Source: Gari tellinella (lineage: Eukaryota > Mollusca > Bivalvia > Cardiida > Psammobiidae). Taken from it: a stretch of 64,000 nt of DNA. The stretch covers positions 43,301,786 through 43,365,785 of the forward strand of contig OV277862.1 in NCBI GenBank assembly GCA_922989275.2. Reading direction: 5' to 3'. The notes below the pieces were generated by a model. The model made no database searches and was not told the DNA's origin. It saw only the letters and a program-made list of their open reading frames with translations. The translations under genes and the position numbers were made by a program. Shown piece after piece: positions 52,327 through 62,856 of this stretch. How positions within the stretch are numbered: position 1 is the stretch's first letter; the number at the start of each line of letters is the position of its first letter.

Positions 52327-52508
52327 ATGGACTCGACAATTCTAACTCGCGTTAGTTCGGACACACCAATATTTCAAAGTTAAAATGAGGCTTAGCCACC
52401 TTTTAGCTTTGAAATACGGGTATGTTCGACTAAAACTAAATCGAAATTCAAATTATGAAATACTGGTACGATCGATTTAAGCGAGTTCGAAGTATCGAGT
52501 TTCGACTG
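52327..52508. mobile_element. TA-4 (pogo-like) MITE
   Basis: Left ATGGACTCGACAATTCTAAC, right GAAGTATCGAGTTTCGACTG-TA. Inner palindrome TTCAAAGTTAAAATGAGGCT / AGCCACCTTTTAGCTTTGAA (one or two mismatches). Confidence 0.65.
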
Positions 52509-53200
52509 TATTTTATTCTATATGATACTGTTAATGTAACTTGGTGTGGTTTTTTTTTTAGTTCTATTTTAAACTTTTAAACGCAAGGATTATTTATAAC
52601 GAAGTTATGAAGTCGAGTATTCGCTCTTTCCCTTGAATGTTTCCCCACAGATTTGTGTTACGTCGTTTGTGAAGTTTTGTCTAGCTCAGTAATTAATACT
52701 GTGTTTTGGTTTGAAATTTTGTTTGTTCTTTTATTTCAGTGATTTGACGTGTAAAACATTTTATGAAAGTGTGACAATATTTGAGTATACTATTGTGTGT
52801 GTTGCTTCATTGAAACCAATTTATATTTTTATATAATTCATGTTTTCGGTTTTATTTTTCTGAAAACAACAACAAAAATCAAGGACCAATTTTCATGTAA
52901 ATAAGGGATAAGTTTTCATCACACGAGTTTTATTAAGTATTTACCTGACACGTGTCCTTACGATGATTCGAACAATCGTTTGGCAATTTTTGATCATGTC
53001 CTAATAGTCAACGATATAGTTAAAAATGTTCTTATCACAAGAAGCATTGACCATTGCCTATAGAACTTGTGTCAGTAAACAAAAAAGCATTTGCTTTAAG
53101 CAAACTTATTTTAGAGCAGACAGCTCGTTTATTGTTATTATGCTGGAAACAATTATCTGTCAGGGTGTAGAAATTGCCCTTTACACTCTTTGTCAGTACA
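52509..53200. other. AT-rich sequence, no feature seen
   Basis: No element ends, no hairpins, no informative frames. Confidence 0.45.
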
Positions 53201-53204
53201 TGGT

Positions 53205-53443
53205 TCATTGGAGGAGACGTTATCTTGTTCTGATAAACGCGTCTATGACCAAGCAGTTTGAAGCAAAAAATATTAAATTGTTTCAACTGAGATAAAATAA
53301 ACCTTCCGAATTAATTTTTAGACATGTTAATATCGTCTCATTTATAATAATAACAACAATAATTATAATAATAATAACATTATCGTCTCATTTTAATTGG
53401 CTTAAGTTTGTTAAAACGGTAAATAATAACGTCTTCTCCACTG
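53205..53443 (-). mobile_element. TA-1 relic with microsatellite in place of the hairpin
   Basis: CATTGGAGGAGACGTTATC left, ATAACGTCTTCTCCACTG right. The inner part has AAGCAGTTTGAAGC, then an AATAATAACAACAATAAT repeat (53336-53385). Confidence 0.55.
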
Positions 53444-54338
53444 TGCATGTACCAGTTCAAATGGAATTTCCACAAGAAAAGGGTAAAGGAGACAAAATCC
53501 GCTCTTATGGAAAATATTGTAACACATATTTTGATAAGAAAACCAAAAAGGTACTCCTTTAATGAAGCTGTGAGACTACTTAAGAACGTAACACTACCAA
53601 GAGAAAATGTAATGGAAGCGAAATGCTTAGATAACCGTGGATGAAATTTTATCCAGTCACCGTCAAATCTGACGATAAACTCATCATTTTCATTACTGTA
53701 GTAATTAGACGCCTTCTATTCACAGACGAAAATGCAATAGTTACGCGCGAATTTATCATCATTCATTTTTGCGTTGCCATAGGCGATAGAAGACACATTT
53801 AAGATCCATATATACAAATAGCAAACGGCGTTAACTCCACGACGATGAACCCATTGAGCCTTAGTAATGAGTATACAGGTCATTTACAAACAGAGTGCCT
53901 ATACGACGGAACATTTTATATACAAACAATGTGGACCAAAATTAGAGAGTTTCTACATGAGTCGTCTGATAAGGGTCTATACTGTTCGTCATCTTGCATC
54001 ATACTAGTATTGTAAAACAAACAACCTTAGACAAAAGAAAATTTAATTGGAAACTGAAATTGTACAATTATTTAGTTAATCAACGTCTACACTGTTAGTG
54101 ACAAAATGTACAAATAGAAAATATGTAGTTAGTGAATATTTGGCGACCCAATACACGAAGAGCTATTGAGATGCTACTTATTGTTAGCTGGTTATTTTGT
54201 TGACTTGATCAAAAGTAATGTTTGAATTGAACAACACAAACATAAAATGTTTTTGTTATATGATATTTAAACTACTGTTGCACTCCAAGGTAAACATAAT
54301 GTTATGCTCGTTTAGTCAAATCTGTGTTAAGTGACATA
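53444..54338. other. Unique sequence with a TTAA-3-type hairpin relic
   Basis: AAACAATGTGGACCAAAATT and GATAAGGGTCTATACTGTTC (53933-53993) are the outer arms of a TTAA-3 hairpin. A 65-codon + frame (53447-53644) has no motif. Confidence 0.4.
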
Positions 54339-54545
54339 CAGTAAAAATGTTTCTTGTACGACCACCTAATTGTGTTCATTATCAGGTGTTTAAGGCAGGT
54401 AACTGTTTAAAGCAAGATGAGCGTAAAAAGAAACAATTCTGTTTCAGGATGTTTCTGTTTTATGTTAATCTTACTTTAAGCTGCTATCCGACTTTCATGC
54501 AGTTGATTAGCCTTCTGTCTAGTGGTCGTAATAGAAACGAGCCGT
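54339..54545. mobile_element. TA-3 MITE with beta hairpin
   Basis: CAGTAAAAATGTTTCTTGTA then CGACCACC on the left, CTAGTGGTCGTAATAGAAAC on the right. The centre is a worn beta hairpin (AAGCAAGATGAGCGTAAAAA ... TTACTTTAAGC). The final CTG-TA is lost. Confidence 0.6.
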
Positions 54546-54567
54546 GTCATGAGAAAACCTGCCTTAT

Positions 54568-54648
54568 TGCATTGCAAACAGTGTAGCTCAATACCAGCCG
54601 CCGCGTCAAAGACGCGACAGCTGATCTTGAGCTACACTGTTTGACACC
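54568..54648. repeat. Hairpin with alpha-type outer arms and new tip
   Basis: CAAACAGTGTAGCTCAATAC pairs loosely with CTTGAGCTACACTGTTTG. The tip is CGCCGCGTCAAAGACGCG. The inner stem GCGTC-AAA-GACGC is perfect. Confidence 0.6.
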
Positions 54649-55319
54649 TACGTACATCTAAATCATATTTAGAAGTTGTATTAGATAAGGCTTTGGACAG
54701 TGTAGACCAACTCAAATACAGAGCCTGGGATGACAAGGGTGATTGGTCTGTACAATGTTGCAATGCAATAAGGCAGGTTTTGTCATAGCACGGCTCAAAT
54801 GTTTTACATTAATGGTAACAAACCATGGTCATCTCTACAAGAATCAATGTCCTTTAGGACAGCTATATACAAATAAGACATTTATACAGGAAACCAACCT
54901 AAAGCATTTAAACGTGTCACTTTACACAAGTTCGACTTTGCTTGCTAAGGTTTTTATTACCAGTGGTTGCTTTAAAGGTTTTGTAATATCCAATGTTAAC
55001 ATGAAATATATACATGTACATGCAATTTTTAAATTGTACTTTAAAGTATTCGACGTTCTTTGTGCCAACAAGGTTTGACTTTGATGTTATACATTGAAAC
55101 ATGTACAAACGTTTGAAATACTTTGTAGACTCTTGAAAGATAGTTTGTTATATTAAATGCAACTTAAATCTGTCTTCCCCTTTTGGAGCGTATCTGTCTT
55201 TACAGACAGTACGCTTCTCCGTTTGCCATTTGTGCCAAAATAAAACATTTTTGCTTTGAAAAGAGTTTTGTGTCTTCTTTCACTATATCCAAACTCTCGC
55301 CTTTATACTGGCGTTTTCG

Positions 55320-55500
55320 GGTAAATACACTAAACCTCTCTATTACCCCCAATTATTGATTGATTATCAAATGTTTAAGATATGCGACCTCTTAAAGCAA
55401 GGTGAATGTAAAACAGAAAACTCCTTTAGGAGCTTTCTGTTTTACATTCACCTTGCTTTAAGATGTCATCTGTCTCTCATACACTCATTTTCAGTAATAG
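55320..55500. mobile_element. TA-3 MITE with near-perfect beta hairpin
   Basis: ACTAAACCTCTCTATTACCC left. The hairpin at about 55393-55463 has AACAGAAAACTCC/GGAGCTTTCTGTT with only one mismatch over about 35 pairs. AGATGTCATCTGTCTCTC and CAGTAATAG on the right are a worn flank and end. Confidence 0.65.
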
Positions 55501-55726
55501 TGATATAGTGATATCGAGGAATGTTTCTGTATATAGTTCACATTGTATTTAGCGACCACTCAGTGGAAAATCAATTAGAAATATAAGGTAAAATTTATTC
55601 TTAAATGCATGATCATCATAATTCAGAAATGTCCTACAGGAGCATTCTGCATTATAATTATTGCGTATTTAGCCATCATCTGTCTTTAGAGATAACATTG
55701 TGCCATCGTTGTGTGGTTACTAAATA

Positions 55727-56060
55727 CAGTGCTCCTTCCCTACAAATGGCCCTCCGAACAACGATTCCCTCGTTACAAAAACGATTGCCTGTTCTCTAAA
55801 CATGACATTATGTCCAATCTTTTAACTGCTGCAATAAGGTCTGCTTTCTCAAAGTCACATATTGGACATTTTGACAAAAAAATAATATAATGCATGTAAC
55901 AAACAGCTTGAAATCAGATTAGACGCCGCGTCACGCGGAGTCTGATCTTAATTCAAGCTGTTTGTATATGTAAGCTAATTTCCCTCCCTATAACAACTCA
56001 ATTCGAACAACACACATGATAGTTGTCTCCCATTTGGTGTTTTGTTTAGAGGGAGCACTG
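55727..56060 (+). mobile_element. TA-2 MITE carrying an alpha hairpin
   Basis: TA-flanked. Left CAGTGCTCCTTCCCTACAA, right AGAGGGAGCACTG. Contains CTGCTTTCTCAAAGTC and an alpha hairpin at 55900-55965 (AAACAGCTTGAAATCAGA, tip GCGTCACGC). The best-ended TA-2 copy here. Confidence 0.82.
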
Positions 56061-56660
56061 TACATAATCGACAATATATTCCCTGGGGTAAATATTCAAA
56101 GATGTTTGTAATGGCCGGGCCTCTAGATAAGAACCGTTGCATAAATTTCCATATCTTGCGTTGACACCTCCACCACGATCTATGCAGTGACTAATTAGTA
56201 TAATGCATTCTAAGCAACTGTTCAAATAAGTAGTCGCGGGATTGTATTACGATTTTGAGAGGCAACAATGCTTGACGTATTTTAAATACTACCCCGATCT
56301 GGACCTAAGAAATTGCGTATAACACATTTACAAACCCTGTATAATTATGTTTGTGATGTACACATAAATAACACATAAGTTTGTAGTAATACACTAGTTG
56401 GGATTTGACCATATACCAAATACATGAACAAGGCAAACCAGCTGATATTTGTAATCATATCTAGCTTCTCTGATTATATTATTCTCAGTTTCAATAGAAA
56501 AATGAAGACATTGCCATAATTATACGACATTATCATTTACAATATAGTCTTTCAACGTGCACGGAGTGAAACACTTTTGTTTTAATAGACTAAATAACGA
56601 GTAATCTTGATTTGAAAATGAAGAACCACTGCGCTCTCCAAACACCAACAATGTTGATAT
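56061..56660. other. Unique sequence, no feature seen
   Basis: No element ends or frames of note. Confidence 0.45.
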
Positions 56661-56664
56661 AATA

Positions 56665-57111
56665 CAGTAAAAATGCGTTGTTCTTTCCCAGTAACGTGTT
56701 TACGCTAAAAGTATTATGCGCGGTGTCTAAGTAACGCTCTAAACTGCTTGCTGCTGTGATCAGAAAAAATCGTCAAATTGTTTCAAAAGGTTGTCATTTT
56801 CTACATTTTATTACAATGTGTTTGCTGTTCGCTTGCGTTTAACCCTGCCATGCTCAAATTATTCGGAAGATTTTAACCCCATCACCGCTTTAGTGTTGTC
56901 TACTACAGTATTGCTGTCTGCAAGACACGTTTCAAAATTAGATTTAAGGTTGAATGACTAAATAGATATCGACAAGAGTACACAGTTTGAATTATGATCA
57001 GACGCCGCGTTACGCGGCGTCTGATCAGGACCGAAACTGTTTGCAAACGCGCTTTAAGGCGTCATTAAGAGTGAAAGGGTTGAACGGAACCGAATAACGT
57101 CTTCTGCACTG
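56665..57111 (-). mobile_element. TA-1 MITE interrupted by TTAA-1
   Basis: Left CAGTAAAAATGCGTTG and a worn TA-1 body up to CGCTTGCGTTTAA. After the insertion it resumes with CGGAACCGAATAACGTC and ends TTCTGCACTG. The break lies at the TTAA of the GTTTAAAC motif. Confidence 0.7.
56843..57079 (+). mobile_element. TTAA-1 MITE, long-ended variant
   Basis: TTAA at 56839-56842; TTGA, probably mutated TTAA, at 57080-57083. Left end CCCTGCCATGCTCAAATTAT, then a second TTAA-CCCCATCACCGC at 56873. Alpha hairpin 56982-57044 with perfect GCGTTACGC tip. Right AAGAGTGAAAGGG. Confidence 0.78.
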
Positions 57112-57263
57112 CACATGTTGATAGCTCAATTAGATACCACTTTTTATTGTTATCCATACACCTTTTGCTAATCCATCTTTAATGTATATCTTAATCCATA
57201 TCTACAGCGAAGATCGCTTGTAAAATGAAACATTTGGGCTGTCTAGGGCATTGATTGAGTGTA

Positions 57264-57640
57264 CAGTGCTCCCTCCTCACACAGGCCCTCTGAATAACGA
57301 TTCACTCCTTACAACAACGCTTTCCGCAGTTCCATAAACAAGACAATTACGTCTAATGTTTTACTGCTGCGATATCGTCTGCTTACAATTGATTGTCGTC
57401 TGCTCAAAAGTGTCGCCTGTCTCGAATTTACATATAAGTGGACATTTTGACGAAATATTATGACGAGTGACAAACAGCTTGAATCCAGATCAGGCGCTGC
57501 CTTACGCGACGTCTGATCTGGATTCAAGCTGTTTGCAAATGTACGCCAAGTATTAATTTCCCCTCCCTATAACAACTCCGTCTGAACAGCACACACAATC
57601 TGTGTCTCCCATTGGATATTATTGTAGAGAGGGAACACTG
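57264..57640 (+). mobile_element. TA-2 MITE carrying an alpha hairpin
   Basis: TA-flanked. Left CAGTGCTCCCTCCTCACAC, right TAGAGAGGGAACACTG. It contains GCGATATCGTCTGC and TTGTCGTCTGC, as in TTAA-1, and an alpha hairpin 57470-57538 with GAATCCAGATC pairs. Confidence 0.82.
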
Positions 57641-57929
57641 TATACATGTGTTGTTTTCTCATTTAATATTAAATTAATAACTTATACAGGTGCCCTTTTG
57701 TTTAATTGTTCATTGTCCGTTTAAATGCAAAATACTTTAAAAATTGAACATCAAATTAATTTGATATAAAAACATGCTCTTAGACGTATTACATTTCAAT
57801 AAAGTTAATGGCGATCAATGGAAGATATAACAAAGGATACTAGCCTACAATACGTATATCAATTTTGCCACGAGGAATTATTTCTTTGAATTTTATAACC
57901 CTGGCTTTACTCACTATATTTACTCTTAA

Positions 57930-58143
57930 CCTCATCACTGCAATGACGTCATCAATTTTAAACAATTGTCGTCTGCTTTTGTTTCTAAATTCAAAAGTTA
58001 AGGTGTTTTGACTTGAGAAATGTTGCAATTTGGTCCTGACCAGACGCAAACAGTACATACACTTATGAGACGCCACGTAACGCAGCATTTCACCCGGACC
58101 AAAACTGCAAATAACCACTGTACTCGAGAAAAGGCAGTGAAAG
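57930..58143 (+). mobile_element. TTAA-1 MITE with disrupted hairpin
   Basis: CTCATCACTGCAATGACGTC left after TTAA 57926-57929, GAAAAGGCAGTGAAAGG right. The left arm holds a full TGACGTCA. The hairpin has an extra GCAAACAGTACATACACTTA segment between its halves. Confidence 0.7.
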
Positions 58144-58191
58144 GTAAGGCACTTTTACTCTTTTGCTGCCAAATAAATCGAGATATTTTTA

Positions 58192-58396
58192 CCCCTTCAC
58201 CATTTCATCGTCGTCTGCTTCAATGTTTTTGTTTGTAAGATCGTTTCAATGTAAGATTCAATGTAGAATGACTTAAAACATATCGATATAAGTATCAAAC
58301 AGGTTTGATCCTGATCAGATGCCGCGTTACGCGGCGTCTGATCAGGATCAAAACTGTTTGAAAAGTCGCCTTTTGTCGCCATTGGCAATGAAAGAG
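58192..58396 (+). mobile_element. TTAA-1 MITE
   Basis: CCCCTTCACCATTTCATCG left, GCCATTGGCAATGAAAGAG right then TTAA 58397-58400. Alpha hairpin 58299-58362, GATGCCGCGTTACGCGGCGT. An extension starting ACTCTTTTGCTGCC at 58158 may be the long-ended form. Confidence 0.75.
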
Positions 58397-58400
58397 TTAA

Positions 58401-59250
58401 CACGTCGCCTTTTTCAGTATGTTCTGGTTCACAGTTGTTGTCGGGAAATGGTTCTGGAAATCGGCTTGAAAACGCTTTAAGATTATTACATATAAATAAT
58501 TATGGTTCCCATTGGATTTCAATCGTTACGCGGCGACTGATCTGGGTCCATATTTTTTTTCTCAAAATTCTAGTGAAGTCGCGATTAGCCGGCGAATACT
58601 TAACAGCCACCTATAACCCTTACATCTTCCACTGCCCTATGCGTTATTACGCCCAGCAGTTAATGTTCTAAAACTGACTAAATCCCTAACACATCATAAA
58701 AAATGGAAGAAACATTGGAATAAGAAACTAAATCATGAGTTGCGTCATACAAAAAGTGAATCGTTGCAACAAAACAAAAATGCTCATAAAGTAAAAACCC
58801 ATGAAGCCTTCATTTCCGAACACCCTTCTGATAAAATGTGTCGTATTGAAAGAGTTTTTTAATTTTGGATTAAAGGTGTTTTGACTGGGAAAACATTTAA
58901 CGATTTCCAAACAATTTAAATCCTGATCAGAAGCTGAGTATCTTTTTATATGCAACCAATGGGCTTCTTAAGGGGTCCTCTTCACTGGATCTATATCGTT
59001 TGTAATTTTATAAAATAACGCTAAGTTATGTAATATGGACCATACATAACTTGAAACTTGTAATTTCAATTTAATATTTCAGGGATAAATTAATTAAAAG
59101 GCGCATTTTTTCTTTAATTTAAGTCTTCTTTATTTAAGCTTCAAGCTGCTAGGATAAAGAAAATATTTCTGAAGGGAACATTCATGACTGTATAAAGTAG
59201 AACAACTTGTTTCTTTAGCGGATGAATAAATTCAAGGCGTAAATGCGCAT
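58401..59250. other. Unique sequence with scattered hairpin relics
   Basis: CGTTACGCGGCGACTGATC (58525), AAATCCTGATCAGAAGC (58917) and GGGTCCTCTTCACTGGATCT (58974) are old alpha or TTAA-3 pieces. Confidence 0.4.
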
Positions 59251-59253
59251 GTA

Positions 59254-59498
59254 GAGTGGAGAATCTGTTATTCTTTCCCGTTTAAACGCAAACGTACGCA
59301 AACGCAAAACACTAAAACGTAGAAAAGTACAACTTTTTGACAATTCTGATAATTCATCTTTATCTTGGTGGCAAACAGTTTGGAGCCTGATCAGACGCCG
59401 GGTTACCCGGCGTCTGATCTGGCTCCAAACTGTTTGCAGCGAAAATAATAGTTTAGCGTAAACGCGTTTATTGGGAAAGAATAACAGATTCTCCACTG
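59254..59498 (+). mobile_element. TA-1 MITE, 245 bp
   Basis: TA-flanked. The first base is G in place of C (GAGTGGAGAATCTG). Hairpin intact. Inserted in a TTAA-2-like relic (AGCGGATGAATAAATTCAAG before, GGAGTAATGTG after). Confidence 0.9.
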
Positions 59499-59859
59499 TA
59501 TGGAGTAATGTGTTCATTATACAATTACAGTTCCCTACATTATAATTTCAAATCATAACATAATAAGCTTATACATAACACCCCTAAACCCGAGAATAAA
59601 AATTCCCAACAAAACTTATGGAACAGGCCATATCCAATTGAAACATAATGGGCTATTACTTCAAGGGACTCGGTTATTACCGGATGCACAATCTGCCGAG
59701 GAGAGATGAGTGAAAGTTGTAAATTAACTGTTTTTTACAATATATACGGCGACCGTTTTAATTTATTTATATTCGCTACGGGATTTCCATTACTTTGCAA
59801 TCATTTTCGCCTGAAAGGCTCTTACAAATCTTTATATGCTTTTATTATCAGCGTTTTAA

Positions 59860-60010
59860 CCCTTTCACTGCCTTACCCCGAGTACACTAGTTATCTGCAA
59901 ACTGACATTCGTTTCAATATTTCATAAGTCAAAATACTCAAAAAATAAATTTGAGAAATAAAAGCAGACGACACTTGATAAATATTGATGACGTCATTGC
60001 AATGAAAGTC
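59860..60010 (-). mobile_element. TTAA-1 deletion derivative without hairpin
   Basis: TTAA at 59856-59859 and 60011-60014. CCCTTTCACTGCCTTACCCC left, TGACGTCATTGCAATGAAAG right. At 59896-59906 GCAAACTGACA marks where the palindrome is missing; both arms are otherwise complete. Confidence 0.8.
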
Positions 60011-60388
60011 TTAATATCTCACCTCAGTTGCAACGCGTGTGCAAGCTCGGCTGAAGTCAACACATTAATGAATAGTGTCCCTTTACCTGCTGCACTTGTG
60101 AAAACTGTTGCAAACAGTTGAGAGTAACTCAGCGTCTCATCTTGTATTTTCTAATCACAACTTAACATCGTTGCAGACAATGCATTGTTGCATTGTTACA
60201 TTTTGAAGACGACATTTGTTTACCTTGCAGCAGTTTAAAGGCTGTTGTTGGTTGTGATGTTAGTTTTGCGTCAAGTTAACCCTTTTTGTGCGAAGTGAAT
60301 TCTTCTTGGAGTATTCCATTTTTTATTTAAGGGGTGCCAACTCTAAATTTTCTTTTTCGTTTTGTTTTATATTAAAATAACTATCAGT

Positions 60389-60451
60389 AAACAGTGTAGA
60401 CTCTGATCAGACGCCGCATTATGCGGCGTCTGATCAGAGTCTACACTGTTT
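60389..60451. repeat. Perfect alpha-type hairpin, 31-base arms
   Basis: AAACAGTGTAGACTCTGATC is exactly matched on the far side, as are GACGCCGCAT and ATGCGGCGTC, with a single unpaired T at 60420. The outer arm is of TTAA-3 type (CAGTGTAGAC) and the tip of alpha type. A CCCTTTTTGTGCGAAG start after TTAA at about 60276 may be the element's left end. Confidence 0.8.
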
Positions 60452-60452
60452 G

Positions 60453-61200
60453 CTTATGTCCCTTTTTATGAGACACTATGCACAAATGGGTTCATAAAAA
60501 CGCCATATCTTGACGTGACGTCCCTAACAGATGCATTTACAAACAGTGTATATCAATATGTTTTACTGTGTTTCTGGGTCTGCATTGTTTGCTATTGCAG
60601 TAAATAAGCATGGCAATTGTTTTCAGGCAGGTGACTGGGTAATGCAGGATAAAATTAATGCATATATATCTCACAGGTATTTTCTGCATTACTGTTGCCC
60701 TACATTAATTAAAACTGTGATATTTTTGTGAGATTGTCAATGTGCACACCTTTTAATGTACGTATTCAATATTTAGATGTATTTTCAATGTTGTTTACCT
60801 AACATGTCAACCAAAACTATGTCTACCGAACAACCACATATACATACATTTTGAACCCTTTCTAACGAGAACAATGGAGCCACTGAAAACAATACTGTAT
60901 ACATGTAACAGGTTATAACGCCGGAGCAAAATAAATGACATATCTTTTCTGAGACAATTCCGTGCAGTCGTAGTTTTAATAAATCTATTACAGTGTTATC
61001 ATGAATGAATGTCTTCTTGCATCAGGTCTGTTAAAGTAATTGATAGACAGAAAATTAACATTTTATGAATTTGATATTAACTTTAAGACAGATTTATTCA
61101 CCCGCATGAAGCGCTCTGTCGGTAGAGAGTTGGCCTTACACGTGTTGATAATTATAGACCCGCTTAAAAGTTAGATCAGTAAAATACGTTATACAATCCC
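60453..61200. other. Unique sequence, no clear feature
   Basis: A hairpin relic near 60540-60590 (AAACAGTGTATATCAATATG, GGGTCTGCATTGTTTG). No coding signal. Confidence 0.4.
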
Positions 61201-61224
61201 ACAACTCCAAGAACGAACGGTCAT

Positions 61225-61375
61225 TTAAAATAGTTAAGAGTAAGATCAGATGCCGAGTAACTCGATGTATGATCTGACTCAACCCTGTTTTACGCATTTA
61301 TATAAAGCTGTCATTTCTTTCATGTTATTGCACTGTGCGTGCGTTTCGATATTTTATGAACGGGAAACAATGACA
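61225..61375 (-). mobile_element. TA-1 right-half relic
   Basis: GATGCCGAGTAACTCGATGT, GTCATTTCTTTCATGTTATT, GCACTGTGCGTGCGTTTCG and ACGGGAAACAATGAC. The end is lost. Confidence 0.4.
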
Positions 61376-61699
61376 TATTCATCGCTAGTTACTGTGGCAG
61401 GATTTACAATAAATTGGCACGGTCTTTCGTTAGACATTGTTCGTAATCGCTCAAAGATTCAAAATTTAAAATACATGTAGATCTACTGCAAGAGACATCA
61501 ACTTCTTTTGGCAGCGAATGAATCGGATGTTATTTTGAATTAACTTTTTATTAAGATGGTCTTGAACATTTATGTAACAACGCACACACATTCCTTCCTT
61601 GACACATGCTTATGAAAAAATTAATGCTAAATTACCATTATTCAGAATAAAAAGTTTCACGAGAGATAGTTCGTCTATTTACCTGCCAAACATAAAACT

Positions 61700-62060
61700 C
61701 ATATTCAAACTGATTTTACAGAGCTGAAATCAGCATGAATATTGTGGTTTACTGCTTAATTTTCACCGGGAGGTGTAGTGCCAGCAAAAAAGCACCCATG
61801 AAGAAATTCCAAGTAACGGTTACAATTTTCCCACGCTAGAATAAATCTCTCCTGTGTCACGTGACCCAGCTACCATGTGTGCTTTGGCTTTTATCATGTA
61901 TTCATCCGCGCTTACAACCTGTTTATATCAAGATCTATCGCGTCGGTCTTCGCTTGCAGCCATCAATGATTTATATCATTTTTTGAAAAAGAAGAATTAT
62001 TCAGTGGCTGTGGAATGCATTTAACAATCTTTTGTAGCGAATTCCAGGACCTTTAAAACG
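61700..62060. promoter_or_regulatory. Repeat-free island, candidate conserved DNA
   Basis: No MITE arms. Includes CACGTGAC (about 61858), CCATCAATGATTTATATC (homeodomain-like AT core) and a GC-richer block. Regulatory use is inference. Confidence 0.2.
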
Positions 62061-62385
62061 GTGATACATGTAACTTTCTGTAGTGAACATTCAGGCCATA
62101 CAGAAGAAGACACAAGTCTGCTCCAAGTGAATTTTAAATGCCTAATGTACACAAAAGTTGATATAAGCAAACAGTGTTGGACCTGATAAAAGACGTCGCA
62201 TTTTGTAACGGCTCCTCAGTATCATTCTGTACTATTTACTTTCTCTTAAAACAACCATTGTATGTCGTAACCAATCTATGCCTGGATATTGTAATGAACA
62301 GTCCCTGTATACTTGTTGGACGATTTCATTGTAGATCTTAAAACACTGTAGTGTTTTCCCATACAGCAAAATACTTCATAATGAT

Positions 62386-62453
62386 ATAGCAAACATTGTA
62401 TATCCTGATGAGACGTCACATAACGCGGCGTCTCATCAGGGTCTGCACTTTTG
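62386..62453. repeat. Alpha hairpin, GATGAGACG variant
   Basis: GCAAACATTGTATATCCTGA, GAGACGTCACATAACGCGGC and GTCTCATCAGGGTCTGCAC. The stem carries GAGACG/CGTCTC as at 32097. Confidence 0.6.
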
Positions 62454-62856
62454 TCAATGTCCACTTTACTAGACACAAGATTTAAGTTGGTTAAACGAAA
62501 TTGACTTGCAAACACATACCGAGAGTGCATTGCAAAAGTGAGGCATAAACAGGTTATACTTAAAAATGTTGCACCCTTCTTACTCAAAATTGTTGCAGTT
62601 TCCTGTCTCCGTGCTTTCATCAATTTTCTTAAATACTTGAATTCTTGTCTGGATCAACATTTTACAGTTTCACCCCTTAACTTCCTGGTCCGACTCTCCA
62701 AGCAAATTTTAAAAACTGTTTAAATCCTTAACATACCCCCAAGTACCTCACCGTCTGATCAGAATCCACACTATATAGCATTCGTGTCGCTGCTTCTCCA
62801 ACAAGACTGCCTCCAATTTAGATTTTGAAGAACAAAATGCAGACGAACATTTCTTA

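Noticed and set aside
53447..53644. 65-codon basic frame
   Set aside because: No motif, no context, and it starts at the end of a TA-1 relic.
61105..61180. tRNA-like GCGCTCTGTCGGTAGAGAG
   Set aside because: It has a D-arm-like start but no B box (GGTTCGA-type) at the expected distance.
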